DNA of 64,000 nt from Reticulascus tulasneorum (GCA_001557505.1 LSAX01000006.1:124001-188000), one strand, 5' to 3'. Positions 1-12,329 are shown, numbered from the stretch's first letter. Notes: a model not told the origin generated them from the letters alone. Program-made: numbers and translations.

Positions 1-417
1 AAATACTGAAGCCTCGCAAGGTTAATAGTAAGCACTCTGTTTGTTTGTTTTGACATGCATATCGATTGATTGATTGTTGGCTAGAACATGACGGACTGCT
101 ACGATAGGCTATTCCACGCCTCTTCCCTCCTTCAGGTAGGTATTTTAGCCGCAGATGTTGAATAGCTGCTCTCACCAACCTCGGTTTGGAGAATAAACTG
201 GCGTCGCGATGCTTGAATCATGCGCCCTAGTCGAGAGTCTATTCAAGGAGTGGTTCAATTGCTCATTTAGTATATACATCATTAGCCTTGAAGATGAGGT
301 CTCCAATATTCTGAGGATGGGGTTATGTTATTTTCATGCCATCATCAATCATATCCACCCAAGTATCCCCCCCGGTTCCCATATCAACCCTGCCAAACGC
401 CCCGTCAAAAGTTCGGT
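1..417. other. 3' flank of the first gene
   Basis: No gene is visible here. The stretch lies downstream of the minus-strand gene ending at 418 and probably contains its 3' untranslated region. The short open frames in it do not resemble proteins. Confidence 0.5.
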
Positions 418-2124
418 TTAATACACCGCCGCCGATACCGTCTCTTTCTCCTTCTCCTTCTCCCTATCGTCCTTATCCTTTTTCTTCTTGAAAAGAGTTT
501 TCAGCATGCTGCCCTTCTTCTCCTTGGGCCGCAGAACCACATCAAGCGAGTTCTCCTCGCGACCGCCTTCTTCGATGGCTAGCATCTCGACTCGCTCGGT
601 GCGCTTCGACTTTGAAGTGCGGTGGCTGCGGTGACTGCTCGCCACGCTCTCCCCGTCCTTGTCCGTCTTGCCAACACTGCTCTTTCGCTCAGGGATGTCC
701 GTATCCCGCTTGCTCCTGTGCGACTTGTGGCTCTTGGAGCTGCGATGGGATTTGGAGCTCCGCTCCGTTCGGCCAGAGCGAGATACGGCATCGCCCTCCT
801 CCCTGTGGCGTTGACGCATTGCTCGCTCGGCTTCAGGGCTGATGAGCTCGAGATCGGCACTGGCTTCCTCGCCAAAGGGAGAGATACCACGACGCCATGT
901 CTCGATAGTGCTGAGCTCTTCCTCGAGAACCAGCGCCTCGTCGAAGCCGACACTTCCCTCTCCCTGGATAGGGTGTGGCATTGGCATGGACCCGAACGCC
1001 ATTGCCGCAGCCGCTTCTTGTTGGGCTTTGGCCTCTTTGATGCGCTTCACGATCTTCCATCCGCCGAACATGACGACGGTTACACCAACGGTCACACCTG
1101 CGGCAATGAGAAACTGTGGGGACGCGAGGAGGGCAAAGACGGCTGGCGATCCGCCTTTGATGATGGAGAGGAAGGCCGGGCTCATCTTGGTGAGAAGAGT
1201 GGAGAGCTCAGCCAAAGTCAAAGCCACGGCGGCAGCGGCCTCGGGGTTTGCCTGCAGATGTGCGATAATAGATGTCGCTGTGTGGTGGACGCAATGCGCC
1301 TCGTCGAGAAGCCCCTCGACCGTGGAGACGAGATTCTTGGCTTTCAGCTCCTTGTGCTCTGCTTGATAGGCAGGGTCCAGGTCAACTCGGCTCTCCAGAT
1401 CCGGCGGGACGTTGCCGTATGCCAAGTTCATATCGATCTGCTTCTCCCGTCGCTGCAGTGACGGGTCCGACTTTGTTCGGTGCACAGCCATGCTCTGTCT
1501 CCGGCTCGACATGGGCGTGCTCTCGGTCGGGGATGTGGGGTAGTGACCGATTGTCGGCCGCGACAGGGCCATATCCTTCGGCGCCGTCTCCGCATATGGC
1601 GAGCGATAGGCTACCGGTGGACGGGATGGGTGGACACTAGAGACTTCGGACAGAGTCTTCAGGTTGCCCTCGGTCAACGCCCTCGACTTTGACGACGCAT
1701 GGTATTCCTGATCTTGATGACGATGTATAGATTGCGACCTCTTCGAGCGGTGGCTCCTCCTCGAGCTCGCATAGGACCGGCTATCATCGTGGGCATATCT
1801 TGGGTCGAACTGATCGTCAGGGTGGATGTTGCGAGGAGAGACATCGAAGGTCTGGGCACGCTTGAGGAATTCGCGATCGGATTTAATGACCGCCTTTTTC
1901 TCTTGATAAGAAGCCTTTGCCCCTTTGAAGATGGAGACGAGGTGCTTGCCCTACAGGACGGGAGGACGTTAGCTGGGTCGGTCACTGTCGTATTCCAGTT
2001 GGGGTCGGTGAGGGGTTGTGGGGTGGAGTGCGGTGGATTGCGGTGAGGGAGGGAAATGATTGCTTACGGTACTAATGATCTTGCCCGAGTTGTTAATAAT
2101 CGTGACTGTCTCTGTGATGGCCAT
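418..2124 (-). CDS. Uncharacterised basic, Ser/His-rich protein with one membrane segment (2 exons, 529 aa)
   Basis: Two exons, complement(418..1950, 2068..2124). Exon 1 encodes only 19 residues (MAITETVTIINNSGKIIST); the 117-bp intron 1951-2067 begins GTAAGC and ends TGTAG, and the reading frame continues GKHLVSIFKGAKASYQEKK. Residues about 75-110 are rich in Ser, Arg and His. Residues about 295-316 form a hydrophobic, Gly/Val-rich segment (AAGVTVGVTVVMFGGW) followed by KIVKRIKEAK, like a single membrane anchor with a basic cytosolic side. The C-terminal third is low-complexity: Ser/His/Lys repeats (SHRSSKSHKSHRSK), then a Lys/Asp/Glu-rich tail. I do not recognise a named domain; fungal-restricted orphans of this style are common. 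The tiny first exon is the least certain part, but donor, acceptor and phase all fit. Confidence 0.75.
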
Positions 2125-4157
2125 CTTGCCCCGCTTGCCCGTCCTCGGCTTGATACCGAGTGATGGACAGGAGAAATGGGGGAAAAGTGAAAAAAATCGG
2201 AGTGAGGGACTTCGTCAGGAAGAAGAGGAGGAGCGGAAGCAGGAGGCTGGAACGGCGGCCGACCCGACCTAAAGATCCAGCGCAAGCTCTGCCAAGTCAC
2301 AAACTACCCTACCCAGATTGCCCGCACTAGCAAGGTGAAGAAGCCAAAGTCGACGACAAACGAACTAGGCCGGCAACCGTCATAAATAGGTTGGGGGATC
2401 GAGAAGACGGGGAACAGATAAAAAGCCAGCACACGGGTCAGATAGGTAAAGGATGCTGAAGGTTCTTGAGGGAAATGGGTTCGACCGCCGATGTCCGGGT
2501 GACCTCAAATACCTAGCAAGGTAAAAGGTCAGGTATGAATGAACTTTGGTGGCCATTAATAAAACCGCAACGTCCGCCCCAACCTTTCCATCCGAGGCCT
2601 GCCATATTTAGTCCCATGAATCAGAATCACGCACTTGTCAGGATGGATATTCCCCGGCCGCTGCACCAAGAAGAAAAAATTGTTTCACCGACTCCCCCCA
2701 GTCACAACCCTCATCCAGGGCTACACTCGGTGATTGGCCCACGATATCTGTGCTTTCAGGCCTCATTGCAGCAGCAGCAACAGCAGCAGCAGCAGCGAAG
2801 CTGCTTCTCTTCTGTCATCTTCTCTGCGGCGGCCGCTCACCGCATCATTCGAAAACCCCACTGGCACCCAGGAACATTCCGCCGTTGGCCGCTGCCCTGC
2901 TTTTCCCGGACTTCTTGTGCATGCATCTTTGCATGTGGACGCACGATGAGGTCGTACAGCTGATTCTGGTATCGGCCAGGCATTCATACATTCTCCCAGC
3001 ATGAGGGCGAACTGACGACAGGTGGTACGGCATCCGCCACTCCATTTTGGCGGGGCGTGTAATCAAGTTCACGGCACTCTCTCCCACCTCCGCCTGTTAC
3101 GATTGAAGCGTCTTCTCCACCAGGACGCAACTCATAACGCGTTACGTTTGGCGCCTTTCGTCCCTGCAATTAATTCGGTTATGCCATTGTGAGGCGAGTT
3201 CGGGATTCAATGCTGCAGCCGCTGATCGGCCTGGTCGTTAGGCTCTTAATTGGGCTTCTATGGTGGTCCATCGCGGTCTGGCTGGGTGATCACTGACTTG
3301 TCGCGCGGCCTCTGAGAGGGGACACGACAACGGTGGCGAAAAAGAACCATCCCCGAGGACTGGACATGCAACATGAGCCAAACCTCAGGGCGAGACACTC
3401 CGCACTCACCCAGCTGAGCTGATCGGAGGGCGCCTTGTCAGCTCGAATCATCTGTCGCGCGGCTGTTGAGTGGTTTCTATTTCGATTGACGCCTGCACTA
3501 GATTTCTCATAGCATACGAATTCCCTGCTATGCCAGGGTGCGCCGAGTCATGGCTTACAAAGAGGCGCCTTGATTTGTTCAGCCCCCAGCCCGGACCTGT
3601 ATTCCGAGCACTAATTAAAACATTGTTGCCATACTACTGGCCCTCAATGGCTGTCACATCGCACGGCCAGCCTCCTGTTAGATATCCGGCGTGGCACTCT
3701 AGTTACCTGTCCAGTAATCCGGGCCATCTCTAATCCTGTCTCGATGCTCCTGTCAATCTGTTCATCCAACATTTGGATGATGACGACTTCTCAATGCTGT
3801 GTGAACGCATTTGTCGACTAACGTTACTCGTGCAAGAGCTGTCCGCCCGAAATGACTGACTACCAACGCAAAATCTAGCAGGCAAATGGCTGATGGAGCC
3901 AATGCTCACCGATGAGATTATCATGATTCATCGTTGCATAAGGCCCAGGGTCATCCACGCACCTGGTTAGGATGGAGTTGCTCTGGTCTGGACAGTCACT
4001 CTCTGCAGCTCAGACTTTAATCAAAAGGAAAAGACTGTCGTGTTATTGCTTAACATAAATCATGAACGCTATTCAATACCTGGCCAGGTTCCCTGGGTTG
4101 CTTCTCAATACCTGACCCCCAACATGCATACTTCATAGTCTTTCATTGCCCCACTCC
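2125..4157. other. Intergenic region; promoter side of the 418-2124 gene and 3' flank of the RBR ligase gene
   Basis: About 2 kb without a convincing gene. It holds a CAG-type trinucleotide repeat (2768-2796). The open frames here are short, not conserved-looking, and partly made of the repeat. The 5' region of the minus-strand gene at 2124 must lie at the left end. Confidence 0.5.
2768..2796. repeat. (CAG)n microsatellite, interrupted
   Basis: Nine to ten GCA/CAG units, interrupted once by CAA. It would read as poly-Gln, poly-Ala or poly-Ser in the plus frames, but no supported gene covers it. Confidence 0.85.
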
Positions 4158-7100
4158 TCAGTCATCGTCGTCTCCCTCTTCCGCTTCCTCTTCCTCTTCC
4201 TCTTCGTCCCCCCAGTAACCAGCATGTGCCTCGTTGAGATGCTCGTATATCTCATCTAGACCAACATTCTCTCCGCAGAAGAAGCACCAGTGCGCTCCGC
4301 ATCCCGGAATCTCGCAGGTTATGTGATCGCAACCCCCCATTTTCTCAGTCGGGGTATCACAACCAGGACAGTTCCGGATGTGCAGCCTCCCACCTTTCTT
4401 GTCCTTGCAGTCGTCGCAACTCCACTGCGAAACCTCGGGCGGAGCGCCGGCAGCACACACACGCTCAACGAACCGCTTGGCAAAGCCACAGTCCCAACAC
4501 CAAGCGTAGATCCACGATCCGGATTCTTCGACGGCGGTACGGAGGTTCCCTAGCTGTGAGAGACCTGGAGCGGCAGTGGCGATAGTCTTCGGAACCGGCT
4601 GGCGGCGGCAGAATGCACAGGAGAGAGCGGCCACGTTGATCAGCCTACCCCGGCTGTTGAGCCCGTACCAATCCTTCTGGCAACCGATGCAGATCTCCTG
4701 GTTGCAGGCCGAACGACCGCAGGCACGTCGAAGATTGGTCTTTCGAATGTTGGTGAAGCACAGGCTGCATACCCCCGACTCCGCTCTGCGTGAGGTTATC
4801 CACTTCCATAGCGACTCGCGAATGACTGGCTGGTTACGGACCAGTTTGCCTCGGATAGTCAGCAGAGTTTGGTCGGGAGAGCCGTCGTCTGTAGGCAAGA
4901 TCTCGACCTTTGCGGCTAGCGTGGCCGGATCCACGTGGGAGATGAGGTGGAAGAGTGAGCGGCCCTTGAACGGTTCCTTGATAGTGCAATCGTCATTGCG
5001 AAGGAGCCAAGAGGTACCATTCTCGGCGGCAAGCTTCTTTGCTGTAGTATTGTAGTCGATAATCGTTACCCGGCCGGTTGCGCAAGCGGAACACTTGAAG
5101 CTGGCCAGGTCCAAGTCTCCACGATATTCTTCCGGCCAGATGATCCTGTTGAGGCACTGCGAGCAGTCTACTAGTGGTGCAGAGCCAACCTGACGGCCTT
5201 CCGGATTCCCCTGATGGCGGCAGTAGAAGCATTTGGCTCGCACCCTGAGTGCGTCCGGGTTGTACACGACGTATTGGCCCCTACAGCTCGAAGTGAAGCA
5301 CTCCACCCAGGCTGCCTCTGTCTTTTCGGTATCCTGTTTGGAAACGTTTGCCTGTAGTCTCACATCGTGATCTTCGGCCATTTCGCAAGCACCGCAGGGA
5401 CACTCGCTCACATCGCACAGGCCGCAGACACCACCAGCACCCATTACCGTGACTGAGCGAGGGAACCCGCACACGTTGCAGAATACAACTGGTCCAACAG
5501 CAACTTTGCTCTTCTCGGGACTCCAGCCAACTTTCGCCTGGAGATTGGTGTTGAGATTGAGTTCAAGCAATTTGTAGTCCACCAAGGTTCGGAAAAGCTC
5601 GCGGTCTTCGTCTTGGAGGACGCACGCATGGGGGTTCCGGCGGGTGGTGACACTGTCCGTGACTCTCTTCTCGAAGTCCTTGTCTGCATCCAATACCAGT
5701 GACAAGCAACTGGCATTCCAAGTTTCAGGAATATCCAAGGTATTCCATTTCTTGGCGAATGATAGGAGCTCCTGATCGGCAGCTTCTCTGAGTGGCAATA
5801 TCCCCATTCGAATACTGAGTGCCGCGAGCAGTGCGGCGGGACGAGCAGTCACCATCGTTCCAGGAAGTACAAGATGCAGCAAAACCTTCCAGAACTTCCG
5901 CTTGTGTGCTGGCTTGGCGAGTGCCATGGGAAGCCTGGGAATCTTGTCCGCTGGGGCGTTCTTAATATGGGCCGGAAGGTCGACCTCGGAGGCGACATAG
6001 GTGAGGCGGGTAAGCACCCGTCCTAGGCGGCGAAGGATGCGGTAGTCGCAAGATCTGGCAATCTCAAGAAGCTCGTCGCGAGTAAACTCTGTTGGCAGAC
6101 GGGTTTCTGTCTCTGCGTCGTCGTTGTCGTCGGCACCGGCGGGTGCTTTGAAGTCGTCCGTGGGATCCAGGAATACACACGGATACTTCTCCTCTTCGGT
6201 GACTGAATCGATAATTTCCATGATGTCTTTGGAATAGTCGTAAGACTCTTCGAGCCACGCCCTCATTCGAGTCTTCTTTTCGGCATCTGTGATTCGATCT
6301 ACCTGGGACCCGAAGGCCTGAATGAGAGCATCTCGCGCCTCATTTGTTCTGTCATTGCAGACCGTCCTCCAGAGGCTCCCAAAGATGGGGTTGACAGTCA
6401 CCGCTACGACATCGGACTCAATGATCTCCCGCAGCCTTTCGACAACCAGAGTGCGGTAGGCTTCATTCGCCTGGTAGCTCTTAGAGAACTCGAGCAGTGG
6501 TGGGTCCCTGACTGTGATAACGGTGCTCAGCTCATCGAGAGTCACATCAATCGTGTCGACGTTCTCCTTGACAATGTTTTCGTAAGTCTTGGTGTCTCTC
6601 TTCAAGAAATATTTCTCCATGCACCCGTCGTCTTCATGCTTGATCTCATCGATGGTGGTGACAGATATATACGCCTTGGCACGAGCAATCCGCTGCTGGT
6701 TCTTGTCGTTTGACTGCTTCCCGACGCCCATCCAGGTTACAAGGATACCTATGGTGAGTTTTGAAATCACTTCAGAGCGTCCATCATCAAGCTGGAAACA
6801 CTTGCCGCCAGTCAGAGTCGAGAGGTATATGTAAGGAGAAAGAGTGTCAATCAGATGACTCTTGACAATAGCAAATACTTTTGCCTTCTTTTCTCCAGAC
6901 TGCAGGGCTCTCGCTCCAGATACCCAATCGGCAAAGAGATTGCCAGTCGCGCCGAAGAACCCGTCAGAGATCTTTCGAATCTCGGCCTCTCGATTCTTTC
7001 CCCCAGTGGAGGGCATGTGCGGAGGGGCATCGGTATACAGTATCATGACGGTGGTGGCTTCGGATCGCATCACCATGTATGCCCTGGCTAGGCCAGTTTT

Positions 7101-7400
7101 GGTAGCCTCAGGCCAGTCTCCTCCGTGTTCAGCCTCCAGACCCTTTACCATTGACAAGAGCTTCTCCTGAGTGATGGTGCCTTCGGCAGGGGCGGATGAA
7201 TACCACCCAGACCATTCAGTCAGCTCTCCACCGCAGTAATCACGATATGCCATGACACCAATGCGAGAGAAACAGTTTGTTAAGGCGGAGATGCGGATGA
7301 TCTCAGGGAGTGACTCATTGAGGGCACGAAGGTAGCTGCTCATAGATGCTGTGGCATCAGTGAGGATGAGCAAGTCGTAGACATCCTGATCGGAACCCAT
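4158..7400 (-). CDS. vWA-domain RING-between-RING (RBR) E3 ubiquitin ligase
   Basis: A single long exon of 1080 residues from the ATG at 7400. The frame stays open to an upstream ATG at 7454 (18 more residues), but the 7400 start ([11 protein letters not shown]) has the better context and directly precedes the domain. Residues about 5-215 form a von Willebrand A fold with a MIDAS-like DATASM motif. The C-terminal quarter is Cys-rich in RBR order: RING1 (CSLC ... CQKDWYG), an IBR-like zinc module (CWDCGF ... CDDC), then RING2 (CPGC ... GGCDHITC ... CFFCGE). In RBR ligases the Cys of GGC-x-H-x-x-C in RING2 carries the ubiquitin thioester, and it is present here. A second Cys-rich region lies mid-protein ([20 protein letters not shown]). 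The protein ends in an acidic Glu/Asp tail. Substrate unknown; the vWA domain may bind it. Confidence 0.85.
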   Translation of the reverse strand: MGSDQDVYDLLILTDATASMSSYLRALNESLPEIIRISALTNCFSRIGVMAYRDYCGGELTEWSGWYSSAPAEGTITQEKLLSMVKGLEAEHGGDWPEATKTGLARAYMVMRSEATTVMILYTDAPPHMPSTGGKNREAEIRKISDGFFGATGNLFADWVSGARALQSGEKKAKVFAIVKSHLIDTLSPYIYLSTLTGGKCFQLDDGRSEVISKLTIGILVTWMGVGKQSNDKNQQRIARAKAYISVTTIDEIKHEDDGCMEKYFLKRDTKTYENIVKENVDTIDVTLDELSTVITVRDPPLLEFSKSYQANEAYRTLVVERLREIIESDVVAVTVNPIFGSLWRTVCNDRTNEARDALIQAFGSQVDRITDAEKKTRMRAWLEESYDYSKDIMEIIDSVTEEEKYPCVFLDPTDDFKAPAGADDNDDAETETRLPTEFTRDELLEIARSCDYRILRRLGRVLTRLTYVASEVDLPAHIKNAPADKIPRLPMALAKPAHKRKFWKVLLHLVLPGTMVTARPAALLAALSIRMGILPLREAADQELLSFAKKWNTLDIPETWNASCLSLVLDADKDFEKRVTDSVTTRRNPHACVLQDEDRELFRTLVDYKLLELNLNTNLQAKVGWSPEKSKVAVGPVVFCNVCGFPRSVTVMGAGGVCGLCDVSECPCGACEMAEDHDVRLQANVSKQDTEKTEAAWVECFTSSCRGQYVVYNPDALRVRAKCFYCRHQGNPEGRQVGSAPLVDCSQCLNRIIWPEEYRGDLDLASFKCSACATGRVTIIDYNTTAKKLAAENGTSWLLRNDDCTIKEPFKGRSLFHLISHVDPATLAAKVEILPTDDGSPDQTLLTIRGKLVRNQPVIRESLWKWITSRRAESGVCSLCFTNIRKTNLRRACGRSACNQEICIGCQKDWYGLNSRGRLINVAALSCAFCRRQPVPKTIATAAPGLSQLGNLRTAVEESGSWIYAWCWDCGFAKRFVERVCAAGAPPEVSQWSCDDCKDKKGGRLHIRNCPGCDTPTEKMGGCDHITCEIPGCGAHWCFFCGENVGLDEIYEHLNEAHAGYWGDEEEEEEEAEEGDDDD

Positions 7401-8793
7401 CTTGGCCGTTGCTAGTATTAAGCTCCTCACGAAACTAACAGCAGAAAGATGCACTTTCGACTCGAGAGGTTGTGATTTCGACGTAACCAGGACAAGGCGA
7501 GTGCCTCTTGCGAAGAGGTGTTGGACGTCAGCGGTTCCCGAGAGGTTCGCAACTTCGAAGAAAGAGGCACCGGGATCCAGACATTCAGCTAAATTCTTCG
7601 GACAGAAAGAAGGAGGGGTTGCCAGCTGCGAGAGGATATCTCTTTCTTATATTTATCTGGCGTAGACGTGTCGTCGGTCTTTCCCCGACCCGTTGGTGGA
7701 AATGAGAGGCTGCTTCGCCTCGGTTTACGGCGTTGACTCATGCTGAATTGGAACTAGTCATGGGCGGCCGGCCTGAGTCAACTGCACTAATCCTCTCTCC
7801 CATGTAAGCCGCGACCCTACAATGGAAAGACCGCTAGCGCAATGCCTGGATCCCCATTAGAGTGACTGAACCCATAATATGGCATTGGAATATACTATAC
7901 TGTAGAGCAGTCTCCGTAGCGATTGGAACTACCTCGCAGAATTGAAGAAACCCTCGTCTACTTATTTGGTGCTGTTAATGCATCCATTATCTACAGCTGG
8001 GATTTGAGCCCTGCTGGAGGAGGACTGTGTACTGCAGTAGGCTATGCTCTGTGAGCCCTCCCCTGCTGCTGACAGTCGCTCCAGGCCAAAGGTAAGATAA
8101 TCACCAACCTATTAATGACCAGGTGAACCTTCAATGTTTGGGGAGCGTTACAGGGCACTCTCTCCCTGAGAACCCCCTGGTCTCCAGGCGCTGCGCCACG
8201 TTCCCAATCGAGCGAGCCACCCACCTCACTTCACACGCAGTCGAATTGGCCTCACATCATCATCGTCACTCAGTCCGATTACTCAACGCGACTGGCACAA
8301 ACTGCCGTCTGGGCACGGCAGCTTCTATCCTATCATTTCAACATCTTCGATTTGCCCCTGTGCCGCGAATGCCGATATCTCATTCTTCCCGGTGAGTCAA
8401 GGTCGCCTAGCTTCTGTGCCCAGTACACTTCAGTTATCCCCACGCTGTGCACAGGATTTCAATCCCACGTTCGTTTAGGCTTGGGCTTCCAGAAACCCTC
8501 TGCAAGATGCACGAGAGTTGCATCTCCCAGGATACAAACCAGCTATTGTGCGGTTGCGAAGATACGCGGTCGTATGGCCTTTCCGCCGTATTCGCATCGA
8601 GAGCAGAGAGATGAAATAGGTGTAATTCCCAGCAAGTAGTTCAAGAAGAGCGCGAAGGAAATTCAGAACGAGGACTATAGTGGTTGACTTAAGTTACCTT
8701 ACATTAAGATCGGCTCCCAGCCAAAGGACCGGATTCAAGGCCCAGCTTCTCTGTGCATCTACATCAGCACTCGGCCTTGATGAATGATCGCGA
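7401..8793. other. Intergenic region upstream of the RBR ligase gene
   Basis: About 1.4 kb containing the 5' region of the minus-strand RBR gene (right after 7400) and the 3' flank of the Ldh2 gene. Short plus-strand frames at 8123-8639 are not supported as genes; one GTGAGT donor-like site follows an ATG near 8370 but no continuing protein could be recognised. Confidence 0.5.
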
Positions 8794-9873
8794 TTATGAC
8801 CTGGGGGTTAACGGCGCAACCCCTACTTTGCTAGCTTCGGCGTTCAAAGCATCAATCTCAGCTTGAACAAGAGGGATTCCCGTCTTCTCCCTCTCCTCCC
8901 TCGTGAGCTGCTCGAGTTCGCCGGGAAAGTAGATCCGATCCACACCCGCCGCTTTATCAGATCCCACAACACGTTGATATAGGTAGTCCATTCGCTCGCG
9001 GAAGTCTTCCAGACTCATAAAAAGATCTGGCTTGATGGCCACTAGAAAGTGGCCAACATCAGCAGGTTTCGACGGGTCATATGGATTGGTGACATGTCCT
9101 GCGAATGCAGAACCAGATAGCACGCCAGAGAAGACGTCCATCATGACCGATAGTGCAGATCCCTTAGGCCCTCCCATCGGAAGCATAACACCACCCAGAG
9201 CAGCAGCTGGGTCGTCGGTCGGCCTACCTTCCGCATCCAGGGCCCAGTCCAAGGGAATCTTTTCACCCCTTCTTTTTGCCTTGTAAATCTTCCCCCGCGC
9301 CGCAATCGATGGCGCCATGTCTAAAATGAACGGTTTGTCTTTCCCGGGAGCACCGCATGCGATTGGCGAGACCCCCATCAGCTTGCTTCGGCCACCCCAG
9401 ACCGGAAGCGCTGGGCTGGAGTTGGTGAAGACAAGACTCATCATATCAGCATCCAGCGCTTGTTGCACAACCCAAGCACTCATGCCAAAGTGGTTCGAGT
9501 GAGAAACACTAGCCATGCCTATGCCAAAGACGCGCGCAGACTCAATCGCTGCAGCCATGCCTGCGTGGGCTGCTACGAAGCCGAACCCATTCTGGCCATC
9601 AATGTGGGCAACAGCCGGAGTCACTTGACGGATATGGGGCTCTGCCTTTGGATCTAATACGCCTTGGCGGATGCGTTCCATGTAAGACGGAATGCGGTTC
9701 ATGCCATGTGTGTCGACGCCTCGAAGGTCAGCAGCCACAAGACAGCGTGCTATGATGGCGGCATGGATGACAGTTACTCCATTCCCTATCAGGACGGATT
9801 CGACGAATGGTTGTGCCTCTGATGCCTCAATAAGAATCTTTGCAGCATCGGCGGATTCATGACTGGCTGCCAT
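8794..9873 (-). CDS. Ldh2-family NAD(P)-dependent 2-hydroxyacid / malate-lactate dehydrogenase
   Basis: Intronless, 359 residues, the usual length of the malate/L-lactate/ureidoglycolate (Ldh2, PF02615) family, which is unrelated to classical Rossmann LDH. Recognisable signatures in order: residues about 50-60 DLRGVDTHGMNR, SHSNHFGMSAW near 125-135, FTNSSPALPVWGG near 150-165, ILDMAPSIAARGKI near 185-200, and the Gly-rich GGPKGSALSVMMDVFSGVLSG near 235-255. Family members reduce 2-keto acids (pyruvate, 2,3-diketogulonate, delta-1-pyrroline-2-carboxylate) with NAD(P)H. No targeting peptide is visible, so a cytosolic location is likely. It neighbours an MFS exporter, a Zn2Cys6 regulator and an IlvD/Edd dehydratase, suggesting sugar-acid or hydroxy-acid metabolism. 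Exact substrate cannot be read from sequence. Confidence 0.88.
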   Translation of the reverse strand: MAASHESADAAKILIEASEAQPFVESVLIGNGVTVIHAAIIARCLVAADLRGVDTHGMNRIPSYMERIRQGVLDPKAEPHIRQVTPAVAHIDGQNGFGFVAAHAGMAAAIESARVFGIGMASVSHSNHFGMSAWVVQQALDADMMSLVFTNSSPALPVWGGRSKLMGVSPIACGAPGKDKPFILDMAPSIAARGKIYKAKRRGEKIPLDWALDAEGRPTDDPAAALGGVMLPMGGPKGSALSVMMDVFSGVLSGSAFAGHVTNPYDPSKPADVGHFLVAIKPDLFMSLEDFRERMDYLYQRVVGSDKAAGVDRIYFPGELEQLTREEREKTGIPLVQAEIDALNAEASKVGVAPLTPRS

Positions 9874-10541
9874 TATTTCTAAACTTTTGCGTGACTGGCT
9901 CCCTGATGGCTGATCTTGGGGGATTGACGAGTAAAGTGAACTGATGCAAGTTTACTTAGAGACATATACGCCTTAGTTTTGGCTAGAAATAATACACCCG
10001 GCGTTAGACGTTGCTAACTTGATTCTTTTGGTGAAGTTGGACTGGAAGCGGAGTCGGAGGTCGGCACGCGGGGAATCCGGGGAGTTAAAAGGTACATCCA
10101 CTTCGATCTCATTACCAACCCACTTCCTCACCTCGCCACTTTAAATCATGCCTCGCTCGGCTTTGGCCTCTGGTCTGCTCAAGTTGTCCCACGCCGTCAA
10201 CAGGTAACTACACCGCCCCCGGTTAAAGCTAGCTCTGCACCAAAGTCACGGTCGCTATTCGTATATATGAACGGGACTTCTTCTCAACTTGTATGCTTTT
10301 ATCGCCAGAGTTCAACACCTGTAGCACGCTCTACTAACTAGGATAGCTAAGAAATTATAGGGGCAACCCGTTACTTCTATACAAGGCAAGATTCGAGGAT
10401 CTCTGCCGGCGTGGGAGCAAAACCCCGTCTACAAACATGTGCATGACTTGCCTCTTCGCCGAGGTCTTGGGATTGCCAGTGGCACTACTGTTCAAGGAAT
10501 CCCCAATAGACTCTTACAAAGAGCACCGACCAGGAGTGTAA
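9874..10541. other. Intergenic region between Ldh2 and MFS genes
   Basis: Contains the 5' region of the Ldh2 gene (next to 9873) and a weak plus-strand gene candidate (10148-10571, listed separately). Nothing else recognised. Confidence 0.5.
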
Positions 10542-10571
10542 TCAGCTCATTGCCGCAGACATTTCGCCGTT
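10148..10571 (+). other. Possible small or truncated plus-strand gene
   Basis: An ATG at 10148 opens MPRSALASGLLKLSHAVNR, an amphipathic, Arg-containing start like a mitochondrial presequence, and is followed at 10204 by a plausible donor (GTAACT). Downstream, a separate open frame (QGKIRGSLPAWEQNPVYKH and onward) runs to a stop at 10571. Splicing to the acceptor at about 10360 gives a different frame that stops near 10541. I found no single acceptor that joins the first exon cleanly to the longer downstream frame. The end would overlap the 3' end of the convergent MFS gene. It could be a short real gene with a missed intron or a 5' fragment of a lost gene. Confidence 0.2.
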
Positions 10572-12329
10572 GATCGCCTCCTTATCACGGTACAAGCTCT
10601 TCCTCTGGCTGAGCAGTGAAAAGAGGAATGACAGCCCGCCAAAGCTGACTGTGACAGCCCACACGGCCCTGAGACCATCAAGATATGCGTGAAGAATCAT
10701 TGGAACCTGCTCTGGAGCAAATGCAGACCTGATTTCCGTTGCGCCAGTCGCAAGTATCGTAGCCGGATCAACGCTGGGCAACTTCAAAACCAGGGTTCGG
10801 ATCATTGTATTGTTGAAAATGCACTGCGCAATGGATATGCCGAAAGCCCCGCCGAGGGTTTGGAAGACTGGCATTTAGTTAGCTAGCGGCTAAAGATCGA
10901 GATACGCAAGGTTTGTACAAAGTATCGCGGAGGTCACCAATGCCAGGTCCGCCGGATCTTCTCCCTCCTGAGCGGAAGCCAAAGCACATTGCCATGTAAA
11001 GCCCCAAGCTACCCCGGCTATCAACTGGAACCCAATCCACTCCCCCGTTGGAGAACCACTGTCGAGTGTATAGAAGAGCCCGCATGCTAGCGTCACGAGC
11101 GCTGAGCCTGCCGCCATCATTGGCATGGTGTGGCCGAATCTGGCCAAGGCTACACCGCCGATGATGGACGCGATAGCAAACCCCAAAACCAGGGGAAGGT
11201 TGCGAATGCCAGACTGGACTGGACTTACATTGTTGATACTCTGGAAATAGATGGGAAGGTAATATAGGGCAATAAAGTAAGTTGTTGCGAAGAAAAACTG
11301 GAAACTGCTAGCGACCCAGACCGGTCTGTGCCTATAGAGACGTAATACGATCAAGGCACGTTCACTTTGCCCTGCTTCCCATATAGCGAAGGCAATGAAT
11401 AATAAAGTGAAGCAGACAATCAGTCCGATAACCGTGGCGCTCCTCCACGGCATGCTCTGCCCGCCGTACTCGAGCGCAAGGATGAAGGAGACGATGCCGC
11501 CCATGATGATGAAGGCTCCTCCCATATCCAGCTGGAGAACCTTCTCCTTCAGGCACGCTGAGACTGGCTTCATAGGTAAGTTGAAAGACAGTAGCGCGAA
11601 GATGGCCGAGACGGCTCCGACTGGGAGATTGATATAAAAACACCAGCGCCATGACACACTGTCGGTAAAGGCGCCACCGATCAGGGGGCCAGAGACTGCA
11701 GCGATGCCGTACGTAGAGATAACAACGCCCATAAGCATGGCGCGTTTGCGGGGTTCGGCTGCGAACGCAACCGTCAAGAAAGCTCCGGCGCCAATACCAG
11801 CACAGCCGACCCCGGCGATGGCTCGCCCGGCGATTAGAGCATTCGCGTTTGGCGCCACGCCACATATCAAGCTTCCAATCTCAAATATGAAGAGTGCTAG
11901 TAGAAAGACATACTTCACGGAAAAGTAGCGAAGTGCCTTACCCCAGCTGGGAAGAGTGCCGCCAAAGGTCATGAAGTAGGCGGATCCATACCAAGATGCC
12001 TTGTCCAGGCCATTGAACTCCTCCGTAATTCGAGGGATTGCAGTAGCTACGATGGTCTATATAGGCTTTATTAGTCTTTATGCTGTTGGGAACGAGGGAA
12101 CGTGTCAGTGGCGAACCTGGTCAAGGGACACTAAAAAGAGGCTCATGAGAATGGAAGCCATAATTAAGAACAATTGTAGCCCTCCTGGATATACCGGCGC
12201 TTCGGCAGGTGAAGAATCCTCTTTCGCTTTTTCCGTGGCGGTGCCGTGACCGCCCTGCTGGGCTTCCACAGACATGGGTCTTGACGAGGATAGAGTCTCG
12301 GAGTCAACGCCTTCTTGGTGATCGGCCAA
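10542..12329 (-). CDS. MFS transporter, DHA2 (14-TM drug:H+ antiporter) type
   Basis: Three exons, complement(10542..10867, 10919..12056, 12117..12329), 558 residues. Intron 12057-12116 has an unusual GTTCGC donor; intron 10868-10918 uses GTACAA and a CTAACT branch site, and splicing restores ILFFQTLGGAFGISIAQ. A cytosolic, Ser/Glu-rich N-terminus precedes TM1, which ends in the DHA2 motif LDQTIVATAIPRI. Motif A-like and motif C-like segments follow (GRAIAGVGCAGIGAG, TYGIAAVSGPLIGGAF, WRWCFYINLPVG). Length and motifs match fungal 14-TM exporters such as those beside secondary-metabolite genes. Tail-to-head with the Zn2Cys6 regulator upstream. Probably plasma-membrane efflux of an organic acid or metabolite; substrate unknown. 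Confidence 0.9.

Noticed and set aside
622..1461. Long plus-strand open frame, 279 codons
   Set aside because: Exactly antisense to the 418-2124 gene, whose splice phase and composition are convincing; long antisense frames are common in GC-rich coding DNA.
2474..2500. GGTTCGAcc-like sequence resembling a tRNA B box
   Set aside because: No A box at the right distance and no cloverleaf can be drawn.
2535..2963. Plus-strand 142-codon open frame with a Gln run
   Set aside because: It is built around the CAG microsatellite, has no family-like sequence on either side, and the two other frames are equally open there.
8123..8639. Plus-strand frames with a GTGAGT donor-like site near 8393
   Set aside because: No acceptor gave a protein with recognisable or well-composed sequence; Cys-containing peptides in two frames looked accidental.
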